64,000 bases of DNA from Streptomyces sp. NBC_01716 (lineage in GTDB: Bacteria; Actinomycetota; Actinomycetes; Streptomycetales; Streptomycetaceae): positions 2,170,001 to 2,234,000 of the forward strand of contig NZ_CP109181.1 in assembly GCF_036248275.1 (NCBI RefSeq). The letters run 5' to 3'. This document shows positions 7,593 to 16,308 of the stretch, one piece after another. A program made the translations under genes and the position numbers. Every line of letters starts with the position of its first letter. Position 1 is the stretch's first letter. Below the pieces are notes generated by a model, which ran no database searches, was not told where the DNA came from, and saw only the letters and a program-made list of their open reading frames with translations.

Positions 7593-9563
7593 CTACTGGC
7601 CGTCCGCCTTTGCCTTCGCGTCGATCGCGGCGAGCGAGCGACGGGCCTGGTTGCGGTCCGTCGTGTACCAGAAATCGGGCATCGAGGCCCGCAGATAGCT
7701 GCCGTACCGCGCGTTCGCCAGCCGCGAGTCCAGTACGGCCACGACACCGCGGTCCCCCGAGGCCCGCACCAGCCTGCCGGCGCCCTGGGCCATCAGCAGG
7801 GCGGCATGGGTGGCCGCCACGGACATGAAGCCGTTGCCACCGGCCTCCTCCACCGCCTTCTGGCGCGCGCTCATCAGCGGATCGTCCGGGCGCGGGAACG
7901 GAATCCGGTCCATCACCACCAGCTGTGAACTCGGCCCGGGGACGTCCACGCCCTGCCAGAGCGAGAGTGTGCCGAACAGACACGTCGCGGGGTCGGCCGC
8001 GAACGCCTTGATCAACTCGCCGAGGGTTTCCTCCCCTTGGAGGAGGATCGGCGTGTCGAGACGGCCGCGCAGCTCCTCCGCCGCCGCCTGAGCGGCCCGC
8101 ATGGACGAGAACAGCCCGAGCGTGCGGCCGCCGGCCGCCTCGACCAGCTCGGCGAGCTCGTCCATCATGTCGCCGCGCGACGGCTCCCGGCTCGGAGGGG
8201 AGAGATGGCGGGCGACATAGAGAATGCCCTGCTTGGGATAGTCGAAGGGCGAGCCGACGTCGATGCCCTTCCACTGCGGTACGTCTTCCCCTTCGGTCCC
8301 CTCCGGGGCCAGCCCCAGCGACGCTCCGACGCCGTTGAAGTCACCGCCGAGCTTCAGCGTGGCCGAGGTCAGGACCACCGAGCGCTCGTTGAAGAGCTTC
8401 TCCCGCAGCAGGCCGGAGACGGAGAGCGGGGCGACCCGCAGAGACGCCCCGAACCGGTCGTGGCGTTCGTACCAGACCACATCCCACTCGCTGCCGTTGG
8501 CGATCCGCTCCGCGACGGTGTGGACGGACTCGACGGACGCGAGAGCCTGTTTACGTACGGCGTCCTCGTCGTGCACGGACTTGTCGCGGGTGGCGCCCAT
8601 CGCCGAGATCACCGTGCGCGCGGCGTCACGCAGGGCCATCAGCGCGTAGCCGAGGTCTTCGGGGATCTCTTCGAGCCGGCCGGGGAGCGCCAGCTCCATC
8701 AGCCGCTCGAACGTCTCTGCGGCCGTCTGGAGCGAGTCGGCCGCCTTCTCGTCGACCAGCTTGGCCGCGCGGCGCACCGCGCGGTTGACCTGGCCGGGGG
8801 TGAGCTCGCCGGTGGCGACGCCGGTCACCCGCGACACCAGCTCGTGGGCCTCGTCGACGATCAGCACCTCGTGCTGCGGGACGACGGGGGCGCCCTCGAT
8901 GGCGTCGATGGCCAGGAGCGCGTGGTTGGTGATCACGACATCGGCGAGCTTGGCCCGCTCGCGCGCCATCTCGGCGAAGCACTCGGCGCCGTACGCGCAC
9001 TTCGTCGCGCCCAGGCACTCACGGGAGGACACGGAGATCTGCGCCCACGCCCGGTCGGAGACACCCGGCGTGAGATTGTCGCGGTCGCCCGTCTCCGTCT
9101 CGTCCGCCCAGTCCCGCATCCTCAGCAGGTCCTGGCCGAGCTTGCTGGTGGGGGCCGCCGCCTCGAACTGGTCGAAGAGCCCGTCCTCCTCTTCCTGCGG
9201 CACGCCCTCGTTGAGGCGGTGCAGACACAGGTAGTTGGAGCGGCCCTTGAGCATGGCGTACTCGGGCCGCCGCCCCAGCAGGGGGCTCAGCGCGTCGACC
9301 GTGCGCGGAAGGTCACGCTCCACGAGCTGGCGCTGGAGGGCCAGGGTCGCGGTGGCCACCACGACACGCTCGCCGTGCGCCAGCGCGGGCACCAGATAGC
9401 CGAGGGACTTTCCGGTGCCGGTGCCGGCCTGCACGAGCAGATGGGAGTTGTCGTCGATGACCTCCGCGACTGCCTCGGCCATGGTGACCTGGCCTGGGCG
9501 TTCCACACCGCCGACAGCGGTGACGGCGGCATGGAGGAGCTCGGAGAGAGATGGCTTCGTCAT
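7593..9563 (-). CDS. dinG: DinG-type ATP-dependent DNA helicase (XPD-like, Fe-S)
   Basis: 656 aa. Walker A AGTGTGKS is at residues 46-53; VDEAHE is the Walker B/DEAH box. Between them, the segment with YLCLHRL and ECLGATKCAYGAEC supplies four cysteines for a 4Fe-4S cluster, as in DinG/XPD helicases. The C-terminal half carries LTSATL, LWQGVDVPG and GAGRLVR, the later helicase motifs. It unwinds 5'-overhang, D-loop and R-loop structures during repair. The start ATG 9563 has no ribosome site; a PafBC-type promoter ends 9 bp before it, so the mRNA is probably leaderless or nearly so. It is convergent with lexA. Confidence 0.93.
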   Translation of the reverse strand: MTKPSLSELLHAAVTAVGGVERPGQVTMAEAVAEVIDDNSHLLVQAGTGTGKSLGYLVPALAHGERVVVATATLALQRQLVERDLPRTVDALSPLLGRRPEYAMLKGRSNYLCLHRLNEGVPQEEEDGLFDQFEAAAPTSKLGQDLLRMRDWADETETGDRDNLTPGVSDRAWAQISVSSRECLGATKCAYGAECFAEMARERAKLADVVITNHALLAIDAIEGAPVVPQHEVLIVDEAHELVSRVTGVATGELTPGQVNRAVRRAAKLVDEKAADSLQTAAETFERLMELALPGRLEEIPEDLGYALMALRDAARTVISAMGATRDKSVHDEDAVRKQALASVESVHTVAERIANGSEWDVVWYERHDRFGASLRVAPLSVSGLLREKLFNERSVVLTSATLKLGGDFNGVGASLGLAPEGTEGEDVPQWKGIDVGSPFDYPKQGILYVARHLSPPSREPSRGDMMDELAELVEAAGGRTLGLFSSMRAAQAAAEELRGRLDTPILLQGEETLGELIKAFAADPATCLFGTLSLWQGVDVPGPSSQLVVMDRIPFPRPDDPLMSARQKAVEEAGGNGFMSVAATHAALLMAQGAGRLVRASGDRGVVAVLDSRLANARYGSYLRASMPDFWYTTDRNQARRSLAAIDAKAKADGQ

Positions 9564-9572
9564 AGCTCGACC

Positions 9573-9595
9573 ACCCTACGGCTCGCCACTGACAA
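9573..9595 (-). promoter_or_regulatory. RecA-independent DNA-damage promoter (PafBC type) of dinG
   Basis: On the minus strand: TTGTCAGTG (9587-9595), 8 bp, then TAGGGT (9573-9578). This is the RecA-NDp pattern TTGTCRGTG-N8-TANNNT known from mycobacteria. The -10 is followed after 9 bp by the dinG ATG, so transcription would begin at or just before the start codon. recA and lhr in this window carry the same nonamer with the same spacing. Confidence 0.8.
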
Positions 9596-9601
9596 CGACG
9601 A

Positions 9602-11542
9602 TCACGTTCCGTCCGCGGCGCCAGCCGGGAGCGCCAGCGGGTTGGGCACCGTCCCGTGCACGGCGGCGTGCGGGCGCTCCGCGCGGTCGCGGTATCCGTC
9701 GACATGCAGCCGGTTGCGGTTGAGACAGAGCCGCGCGATACGGGGCGTGAGCAGGTCGAACGTGTCGAAGCGATCCTTGAGTTCGGGGAACCGGGCCTGG
9801 TGGCGGAGGATCTCGGCCCGTACGAGTGACCAGAACGTCCGCTCCGGTACGGCCAGTTGGTCCTCGCACAGCGGCGCGAGATAGCGGAAGACACCGATGA
9901 AGAGCCCGGAGTGGATGAACTGGGTGAGGAACGACGGCTCTTCGGTAAGGAGGATCTCCCGCACCTCCGGCGGCATCGCCTCGTGCTCCGGCAGCGACTG
10001 GGCGCTGACGTTCACGTCGTCCACGAAGTCCTTGATCGCGAGGCGCACCGGTACATCCCTCTCGTCGAAGACGACGACGGCGTTCTCCCCGTGCGGTGAG
10101 AAGACGGTGCCGTAGCGGTAGAGGAAGCGCAGCAGGGGCGGCAGCAGCGCGGCGAAGAGGCGGGTGAGCCAGTCCTCGGCGGAGAGCCCGGAGCGCTCCA
10201 CGAGCTCGGCGGTAAAGGCGCGGCCCTGTGGATCGGTGTGCAGGAGGGACGCGAGAGTCCGGGCGCGCTCGCCGGGGGCGAGCCGGGCGGGGAGGGGTTC
10301 GCGCCAGATCGCGCCGAGGAGTTCCTTGTACTGGTACGGGACTTCGGGAAGGTGGTCGTAGAGCGGGTGGGTCACCGTCACCGACGCAACTTCGCCGAGC
10401 AGGATCACTCCGCATTCGTCGCGGAGGAAGGGGTCCGACTCGTACAGCTCTCGCATCCAGGCGGTGACGGCCGGAGCGGCGAGTGTGCGTTCGGTGGGCA
10501 GGCCGCGCCAGACAAGGGTGTTGAGGATGGACAGCGGCAGTTTCACCGTGTGCCGGTCCGGTCTGGTGGTGTTGAGGAACGTACGGATGGACTGCTGCGG
10601 CAGTCTGACGTCGCCGTCGGTGGGGAGCGGGACGATCGCGCCGCCGGCGATCTCGGCGGCGTAGAGCGGCAGGAGCACTTCGTCCCACTGCCAGGGATGT
10701 ACGGGGAGATAGAGGTACGTGTCCGGGTCGAGGCCGCGCGAGCGGAGCACGGAGGCGAAGCCGTCACGTGTCGCGGGGTCGAGTTCGGAGCCGTAGAGCT
10801 GCTCGGGCGAGGCGAGGGAGGGGACGCCCCGGTAGGCGGCGAGGTCGGTGCTGACCGCTATCCAGGGGAGCGTGGAGGGGGTGCGGGACTCGGGTGCCCA
10901 GCGGGTGGCGTCGGTGGCCGAGAAGCCTGTGCGGCCCTTGTTGAGTATGAGCCAGGGGTGGCCGGTCTGGTGGCCTTCGAGTTCGGCGTAGTCGAGGTCG
11001 GCGAGCTGGGCCGTGGTGAGCGCGGTGCCGTCGATCCTGGCGTCGGCGACGAGGGTGGCGTTCAGTTCGCGGACGAGATGGCCGAGGGTGGCGCCGTCGA
11101 TCGCGAGGGTGTGGCGCGCGAGGACGAGGAGGCGGAGGGGGTCCCGGAAGGGCTGTCCCGCGTGTTCGACGGAGTCGGGGTCGACGCGCCAGCTGCCGTA
11201 GGCGCCGCGTCGGGCGGTGAAGGTGAGGGGGGTGCCGTCGTCGAGCGCGAGCGTGTAGTGGTCGGCGGCTTCGCCGTTGGCGCCGGCCCCCGCGACGGGC
11301 TCGATTATCTCCTCGTACGCGAATTCGCCGAGGAGTTTGGCGAGGAGGCGGGCGGCGGCCCCGGCCCAGAGCTGCGCGGTCAGTTCGGGCGGGGTGAAGA
11401 GCGGGGTGATGGTGAGGGGGTCGCCGGGGACGGAGTTGCCGGTGGGGCTGGTGTTGGCCGTACCGGGGTCACCGGATATCGGGCTTCTGGCGGAACCTCT
11501 GCCGGGGGTCGCGGAGGCACGTGCGGTCGGGAATGTCGGCAA
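9602..11542 (-). CDS. IucA/IucC-family siderophore synthetase (NIS enzyme), second of locus
   Basis: 646 aa. NIS synthetases adenylate a carboxylic acid such as citrate and couple it to an amine or hydroxylamine. The GHPWLILNKGRTGFSATDA region (about residue 195) is the nucleotide-binding lid motif, LPVHPWQWDEVLLP follows in the middle, and FSPHGENAVVVFDERDVPVRLAIKDFVDDV in the C-terminal half is the FhuF-like/IucA-C core with HGEN. The first 60 residues are a Pro/Thr-rich extension. It is the last gene of a three-gene same-strand unit (60 bp after the GNAT gene). It differs clearly from the first synthetase, so the two probably carry out successive condensations. Confidence 0.9.
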   Translation of the reverse strand: MPTFPTARASATPGRGSARSPISGDPGTANTSPTGNSVPGDPLTITPLFTPPELTAQLWAGAAARLLAKLLGEFAYEEIIEPVAGAGANGEAADHYTLALDDGTPLTFTARRGAYGSWRVDPDSVEHAGQPFRDPLRLLVLARHTLAIDGATLGHLVRELNATLVADARIDGTALTTAQLADLDYAELEGHQTGHPWLILNKGRTGFSATDATRWAPESRTPSTLPWIAVSTDLAAYRGVPSLASPEQLYGSELDPATRDGFASVLRSRGLDPDTYLYLPVHPWQWDEVLLPLYAAEIAGGAIVPLPTDGDVRLPQQSIRTFLNTTRPDRHTVKLPLSILNTLVWRGLPTERTLAAPAVTAWMRELYESDPFLRDECGVILLGEVASVTVTHPLYDHLPEVPYQYKELLGAIWREPLPARLAPGERARTLASLLHTDPQGRAFTAELVERSGLSAEDWLTRLFAALLPPLLRFLYRYGTVFSPHGENAVVVFDERDVPVRLAIKDFVDDVNVSAQSLPEHEAMPPEVREILLTEEPSFLTQFIHSGLFIGVFRYLAPLCEDQLAVPERTFWSLVRAEILRHQARFPELKDRFDTFDLLTPRIARLCLNRNRLHVDGYRDRAERPHAAVHGTVPNPLALPAGAADGT

Positions 11543-11602
11543 GGGGACTCCTCGGGACGGAACCGATGTGGATCGTGCGGTGCGGGGAAAGCGGCGGGTC
11601 GT

Positions 11603-12391
11603 TCACAGCAGGTCTCGCAGGGCTCGTTCGCGAATCATGAGCGCGGCTCGTTTGTCGGGGAGGTCGAGCTCCGCCGAGAAGCGGAAGCCGGCGGTGAGAA
11701 AGGCGGAGACGGAGGGGGTGTTGCGGATGTCCGGTTCGGCGATGACGCGGCCGCAGCGCGGGCGGTGGTCGAGGACGAGGTCGGAGACGGCTCGCAGGAG
11801 GGTCGTGCCGACACCACGGCCGCGGTTGGACACACCGCCGACAAGAAGGTGGATTCCGGTGTCATGGGGACGGGCGGGGTACTGGCGGGCGAGAGGATCG
11901 AGATCGGCGCGGTAGAGCTCCCAGTAGCTCATGGGGACACCGTCCAGCACGCCCAGGCACGGGACGCTCCGTCCGTCGCCGCGCAGCTGGGTGTCCAGAT
12001 GGTCGGCGGTGACGGCTTCGGGGCCCGCCAGCTCCCAGAAGGCGGCGACGGCGGGGTCGTTCATCCAGCGGCTGATGAGGGTCAGATCGCGTTCGACGCG
12101 TACGGGAACGAGCCGGAAGACACCGGCGGAGGTGCCCGCCACGCCCCATCTGGCGGGGAAGTCGAGGAGCGCGGACTCGCCGGCACCGGCGGCCGGCGCC
12201 GGTGTTTCGGCGGGCACCGGTTCATCCTCTCCGAACAGCGCGACGAGTTCCTCGGTCAGCCGCAGGTCGAGGGTGTCCTGGGCATCCCCGGCCGGCTGCG
12301 CTCCGGGACCTCCGGGACCGGCTCCGGTGCCGCTCTTCGCACCGGTACTGGTCCTGGTGCTGGTGCCGGTGCTCGCGTCGGTGGGAGGCAC
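11603..12391 (-). CDS. GNAT acyltransferase of the siderophore locus (IucB/MbtK-like)
   Basis: 262 aa, GTG start. After about 85 low-complexity Gly/Thr/Pro residues comes an Acetyltransf_8-type GNAT domain: FRLVPVRVERDLTLISRWMND, HLLVGGVSNRGRGVGT (acetyl-CoA P-loop, R/Q-x-x-G-x-G/A pattern) and RVIAEPDIRNTPSVSAFLTAGF, which is the hallmark of siderophore acyltransferases such as IucB, MbtK and DesC. These put an acetyl or succinyl group on an N-hydroxylated diamine or amino acid. Position between two NIS synthetases supports this role. No lysine or diamine N-hydroxylase is adjacent, so the amine precursor must come from elsewhere. Confidence 0.85.
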   Translation of the reverse strand: MPPTDASTGTSTRTSTGAKSGTGAGPGGPGAQPAGDAQDTLDLRLTEELVALFGEDEPVPAETPAPAAGAGESALLDFPARWGVAGTSAGVFRLVPVRVERDLTLISRWMNDPAVAAFWELAGPEAVTADHLDTQLRGDGRSVPCLGVLDGVPMSYWELYRADLDPLARQYPARPHDTGIHLLVGGVSNRGRGVGTTLLRAVSDLVLDHRPRCGRVIAEPDIRNTPSVSAFLTAGFRFSAELDLPDKRAALMIRERALRDLL

Positions 12392-12432
12392 GGTGGCGGT
12401 CTCCTCTCGGCAGTTCGGACAGATGAGCGCGG

Positions 12433-14412
12433 TCAGGCGCGAAGGGGGTTGGCGATGGTGACGTAGACGGACTGGGTGTCGACAGGGCCGACGAGTTCGT
12501 CCAGGCCGTGCAGCCGGGTCAGCAGGTTGGCCTTGCAGCGCAGGGTGGTCGCCTCCAGGAGCTGGCCGGGCAGAGGTGAGCCGAGTGCCGTGGCGCGGGT
12601 GAGGAACTGCCGGAAGGCGGCGATGAGTACGCGTTCGTCGGCGAGTCGCTGGGAGCCGAACGCCCCGATGAGGCCGAGGACGTTGTTGATGCCGAGGTAG
12701 TAGGCGAATCGCTCGTCGGTGATGTGGTCGGGGACGAAGGTGTCGCTGACCCTGCCGATGTCGGGGAGACGGCGGTCGAGCGCGTCACGGTGGGATTCGC
12801 GGAAGTAGTAGCCCTGGTTGTCGCGGTAGCGGCCGCCGACGGGCCAGCCGTCGGGGTCGAGGACCACCAGTGTGTTCTGCTGGTGGGCTTCCAGCGCGAC
12901 GCCCGCCGTGCCGTCGAGCCAGAGCACCGGGCGTACGACCTGGTCGAGATAGCGCAGGAACCACTCCGCCGAGACGGCGCCGGAGGGCCGGCCGGTGCGG
13001 GCGACCAGGCGGTTCACGGTGTCGGCGAGTCGGGAGTACATGTCCGGCCGGCCGGGCCAGGGGCGGGGGGTGACGAGTCCGGCGACGCATACGGCGTCGT
13101 TCTCGGGGCGGAACGGGTTGTGGCGCAGCATCACGTCGAGCCCGGTGACCGGTTCACCGCCGGGAGTGTCGACGGCGAGCCAGGCGGGGTCGCGCACGAT
13201 GTCGAAACCGGGGTGCGCGGCGCGCCACTGCTGGGCGAGGCCGCCGCGCAGCAGCCGGTGGACCTCGACTCCTCGGTGGAGTTCCTTGCGGAGGTTCTCC
13301 CGGCGGGAGTTGGTGATGCGTACGCCGAGGGAGAGCTTGAGCATGGCGGGTGCGCCGGTCCGGTGCACCGTCCGGACGGAGGAGGTGGGGTGCCAGGGCT
13401 CGCCGTGCGGCCCGAGATCGTGGAGCAGACCGGCGTCGAGGAGAGCGCGTACGGCGGGACGGTGCGTCAACTCGCGCGCCTGCCAGGGGTGGAGAGGCAG
13501 CGGGACGGTGTGGTCGGGCAGTGCCAGGTCGCCCGCGAGACGGGTGGTGAGCTGCTCCGCGTGGACGGCGCGGCCCTGCTCGGTCCAGGCCGAGTCGGTG
13601 GCGAGCACGGAGCGGTCGACGGCCATCCAGTGGAGGGGGAAGGAACCCCGCAACTCGGGTGAGAAGTGGCGGTGTTCGGTGTCGGAGAGCCCCTCGCGGC
13701 TCTTGGGTGTGGGGTGGAGGGGGTGACCGAGGACGAGGGACTGTTCGGCGGTGAGGAAGAGGTCGGTGCCCGTGGGGCCGGGGGCCGCTCGGCGGTCGGT
13801 GAGAAAGTCGGCCGTACGGCGGGCCGAGTCGGCGACGCGGGCGACCAGTTCGGTGCCCTCGCTCCGACCCGACTCGCGGCTGAGGAGCGCGGCGACGGTG
13901 ACGGCGTCGACGGGAGCGGAGCGGGGTCCCGCGCTCTCCAGGAGGGGCATGCCGAAGCGGTGCCAGCCGGTGGCCGACCAGTAGCGCACGGGGACGAGCA
14001 GGGCGGTGCCGCTCGCGTCGAGCGGGATCCTGAGGGTGTCCCCGTCCGGCCGGGGGAGGTCGCTTTCCCTGGCCCAGCAGCGCAGCAGGTTCTCCACGGA
14101 CGCGGCGTCGGCGGCCTTCGCCGCGTCGGGGTCGTCGAGGTGGTCCGGGTGCTCGGCCGCCGCTGCCCGGGTGGTCGGGTCGGCGGGGGGTACGGGCGGT
14201 GTGTCCGGGTCCGCGGCGGGTACGGGCGCCGCCGCCGGTGTACGGAAGTCGGTAGCCGCCCCGTCGGCGGCGGGCACTTGGCGGGGCACCGTGGCGGCGC
14301 CGATCGTCAGGGGCGTGGCGGTCACCGCGTGGTTCGGATCGCCCGGTCGGGGGTTCTGGGTGGCGAGGCGGTCGGTGATCTCGGGGGCGTCGGGCGTGGG
14401 GGTGGAGTTCAC
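12433..14412 (-). CDS. IucA/IucC-family siderophore synthetase (NIS enzyme), first of locus
   Basis: 659 aa, GTG start behind AAGGAAG. About 100 residues of Ala/Pro/Asp-rich sequence precede the catalytic region. LVLGHPLHPTPKSREGLSD (about residues 230-248) is the ATP-binding HP-x-H-P-x-x-K-x-R motif of NIS enzymes; LPLHPWQARELTH and LEAHQQNTLVVLDPDGWPVGGRYRDNQGYYF (HQQN active site) follow. It should condense a dicarboxylic or citrate unit with a hydroxamate/amine product of the neighbouring acyltransferase. First gene of the unit; 41 bp before the GNAT gene. I find no DmdR/IdeR iron box in the 481 bp upstream, which is unusual for a siderophore operon. Confidence 0.9.
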   Translation of the reverse strand: MNSTPTPDAPEITDRLATQNPRPGDPNHAVTATPLTIGAATVPRQVPAADGAATDFRTPAAAPVPAADPDTPPVPPADPTTRAAAAEHPDHLDDPDAAKAADAASVENLLRCWARESDLPRPDGDTLRIPLDASGTALLVPVRYWSATGWHRFGMPLLESAGPRSAPVDAVTVAALLSRESGRSEGTELVARVADSARRTADFLTDRRAAPGPTGTDLFLTAEQSLVLGHPLHPTPKSREGLSDTEHRHFSPELRGSFPLHWMAVDRSVLATDSAWTEQGRAVHAEQLTTRLAGDLALPDHTVPLPLHPWQARELTHRPAVRALLDAGLLHDLGPHGEPWHPTSSVRTVHRTGAPAMLKLSLGVRITNSRRENLRKELHRGVEVHRLLRGGLAQQWRAAHPGFDIVRDPAWLAVDTPGGEPVTGLDVMLRHNPFRPENDAVCVAGLVTPRPWPGRPDMYSRLADTVNRLVARTGRPSGAVSAEWFLRYLDQVVRPVLWLDGTAGVALEAHQQNTLVVLDPDGWPVGGRYRDNQGYYFRESHRDALDRRLPDIGRVSDTFVPDHITDERFAYYLGINNVLGLIGAFGSQRLADERVLIAAFRQFLTRATALGSPLPGQLLEATTLRCKANLLTRLHGLDELVGPVDTQSVYVTIANPLRA

Positions 14413-14893
14413 GGGAGGACTTCCTTGTGAGGGGGGCCGGATCAGCGAACCGGTGCGGTCGCCGGCCGGTGGTGTCGGTGGTCTTTCCGCCGGTCGTCAC
14501 AGCGGTGGTCCCCGGACCGGATGGAGGCGTCGCCGGCGGGTGCGACGAGCGGCATCGGTACAAGGAGTTCGGTCACGGCCACGGCTGTCGGTCCTCCCGC
14601 CGGAACGGTTGCGTCACGCGTCGACGCGGCGGGTCGAGCGCCGCGGTGCGAGTGGCGAACGCCGGCGTCGAGTCCCCCGAAGGTACCAACGACGGGAGGC
14701 GTCCGGGAGCACGGCCAACGGGAAGATCCTTCGCCGGCGGAACCACGGCCCTGCCGTGCGCCGTCCCCAACGGCACCGGCATAGTGGGGGCCTGATTCCG
14801 GCCCCGGTCCCCAGGACCGGGTCGATTCATCCGGTTCGGTCCAGTTGATCCGTCAGTTCAGAACAGTCGCGAAGTACCAGGGGGGATCCCGAC
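14413..14893. other. Divergent intergenic region between NIS locus and protease genes
   Basis: 481 bp with no convincing gene. A short hairpin (CCCGGTCC at 14803-14810, loop CCA, GGACCGGG at 14814-14821) lies before the protease gene. I looked for an iron box (TTAGGTTAGGC-like) and found none. Start of the plus-strand protease is set by CAGGGGGGATC just before 14894. Confidence 0.6.
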
Positions 14894-16120
14894 ATGCGAG
14901 CCATTCGCCCACCGTTCACCACTCGCCGTGGGAGGGGCGCGCGGCGCGGAAGCTCCTCCGCGGTCGCGGTCGCCTCCTTCGCGGCCGTCCTGGCACTGAC
15001 GGCCACCGCCTGCGGGCCCGCCGAGGAGACGAACTCGGCGGACAAGCCAAGCGGTTCGTCCGGTGAGTCCTCCGACGACAAGATCACTATCCCGGCCGAT
15101 CTTCAGGACCGCCTCAAGGAGCGCGGGATCGACCTGGACAAGTGGAAGGACGGCGAGTGGAAGAACTGGGACAAGGACAAGTGGCTCCGTGAAGCACGGG
15201 ACTACGTCAACCCCATCATCGAGGACCTCTGGGACCCGGACCGGATGCGGGACGCCCAGGAGCCCGACAAGCCGGTCGCGGAGGAGGACATCTCCGGCGA
15301 CGCGGGTGTCACCGACCCGACTCCGCGGCCGGTCGAGGCGACGGCGGTGAACGCGCCGTACGACGGCAGCGTGCCCGAGGCGGGCAAGCTGTTCTTCGAC
15401 GGACCCGAAGGTTCGATGGTCTGCTCCGCGACCGTGGTGAAGGATCCCGCCAACCCCGGCAAGTCCAACATGGTCTGGACGGCGGGCCATTGTGTGCACG
15501 CGGGCAAGAGCGGCGGCTGGTACCGGAACATCGCCTTCGTCCCGTCGTACAACAACAGCGCCATGCCGATCTCGGAGTTGGAGACCGCTCCCAAGGAGGA
15601 GATCGCTCCGCACGGCATCTGGTGGGGCGAGTGGGCGCAGACCTCCGAGGAGTGGATCTCGGAGGGAGCGCCGACGGGCGGACTGGGTGCCCCGTTCGAC
15701 TTCGCGGTGATCCATGTGACGCCCGAGAAGGGCAGTGACGGCAAGTCGCTGGAGGAGACCGTCGGGGCCGCACTGCCGGTCGAGTTCAACGCGCCGGCCA
15801 CGCCGGAGATCGATTCGATGACGGCGACGGGTTATCCGGCGGCGCCGCCGTTCGACGGCCAGAAGCTCCTCCAGTGCGCGGACAAGCCGGGCCGGCTGTC
15901 CATCAACGCGCAGGACCCGACGATGCACCGCATCGGATGCACGATGACCGGGGGTTCGTCCGGAGGCGGCTGGGTCGCGAACGGCCAGGACGGCCGGCCC
16001 TCTCTGGTGTCGAACACCTCGATCGGCCCGGTGACGGCGGGCTGGCTCGCGGGCCCGCGGCTCGGTGACGAGGCCAAGGGCATCTACGAGGCGGTCAGCA
16101 AGAAGTACGCCGGCCAGTAG
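14894..16120 (+). CDS. Secreted lipoprotein trypsin-like serine protease, copy 1
   Basis: 408 aa, ATG after AGGGGGGA. A signal peptide with Arg-rich head ends at LTATAC, making Cys40 the lipidated residue. Residues about 65-115 form a charged, Trp-rich stalk (KWKDGEWKNWDKDKW). The protease domain shows the full triad: TAGHC with His199, DFAVIH with Asp269 and GGSSGGG with Ser356. Two Cys pairs (177/200 and 328/349) could be disulfides. It is expected to be membrane-anchored outside the cell. The next gene is a close paralog with the same architecture, about 60% alike by eye. The substrate is unknown. Confidence 0.88.
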   Translation: MRAIRPPFTTRRGRGARRGSSSAVAVASFAAVLALTATACGPAEETNSADKPSGSSGESSDDKITIPADLQDRLKERGIDLDKWKDGEWKNWDKDKWLREARDYVNPIIEDLWDPDRMRDAQEPDKPVAEEDISGDAGVTDPTPRPVEATAVNAPYDGSVPEAGKLFFDGPEGSMVCSATVVKDPANPGKSNMVWTAGHCVHAGKSGGWYRNIAFVPSYNNSAMPISELETAPKEEIAPHGIWWGEWAQTSEEWISEGAPTGGLGAPFDFAVIHVTPEKGSDGKSLEETVGAALPVEFNAPATPEIDSMTATGYPAAPPFDGQKLLQCADKPGRLSINAQDPTMHRIGCTMTGGSSGGGWVANGQDGRPSLVSNTSIGPVTAGWLAGPRLGDEAKGIYEAVSKKYAGQ

Positions 16121-16132
16121 GCGGGATACGGC

Positions 16133-16168
16133 GGCGGTCCGCCGTGTCCGTCGGGCACACGGACCGCC
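16133..16168 (+). terminator. Hairpin after protease copy 1
   Basis: GGCGGTCC (16133-16140) pairs with GGACCGCC (16161-16168), 12 bp after the stop codon; inner bases (CGTGTCC/GGCACACG) extend the stem imperfectly. Confidence 0.55.
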
Positions 16169-16226
16169 TGCCGGTACTCCCTACTTGGCGGGCCCGGAAA
16201 CGGGCCGCATAGAGTGAGGTCACCGC

Positions 16227-16255
16227 AAGGTGGTCTGCCTGAGGGCCACCTTTTT
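16227..16255 (+). terminator. U-tract hairpin upstream of protease copy 2
   Basis: AAGGTGG (16227-16233) pairs with CCACCTT (16246-16252) and is directly followed by a run of Ts ending at 16255. A canonical intrinsic terminator with U-tract is rare in this GC-rich genome. It lies 54 bp before the start of the second protease gene, so it is either a second terminator of copy 1 or an attenuator in the leader of copy 2. Confidence 0.55.
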
Positions 16256-16308
16256 GCGTGACACGTTCATGGCAAGTGATCCACGTACTTTCAGGGGGAA
16301 CGTTTTTC

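Noticed and set aside
14573..14830. 85-codon minus-strand ORF between NIS locus and protease
   Set aside because: Pro/Arg-rich, no ribosome site, no resemblance to a known family.
14413..14893. Iron-regulator (DmdR/IdeR) box for the siderophore-like locus
   Set aside because: No TTAGGTTAGGC-like sequence found on either strand.
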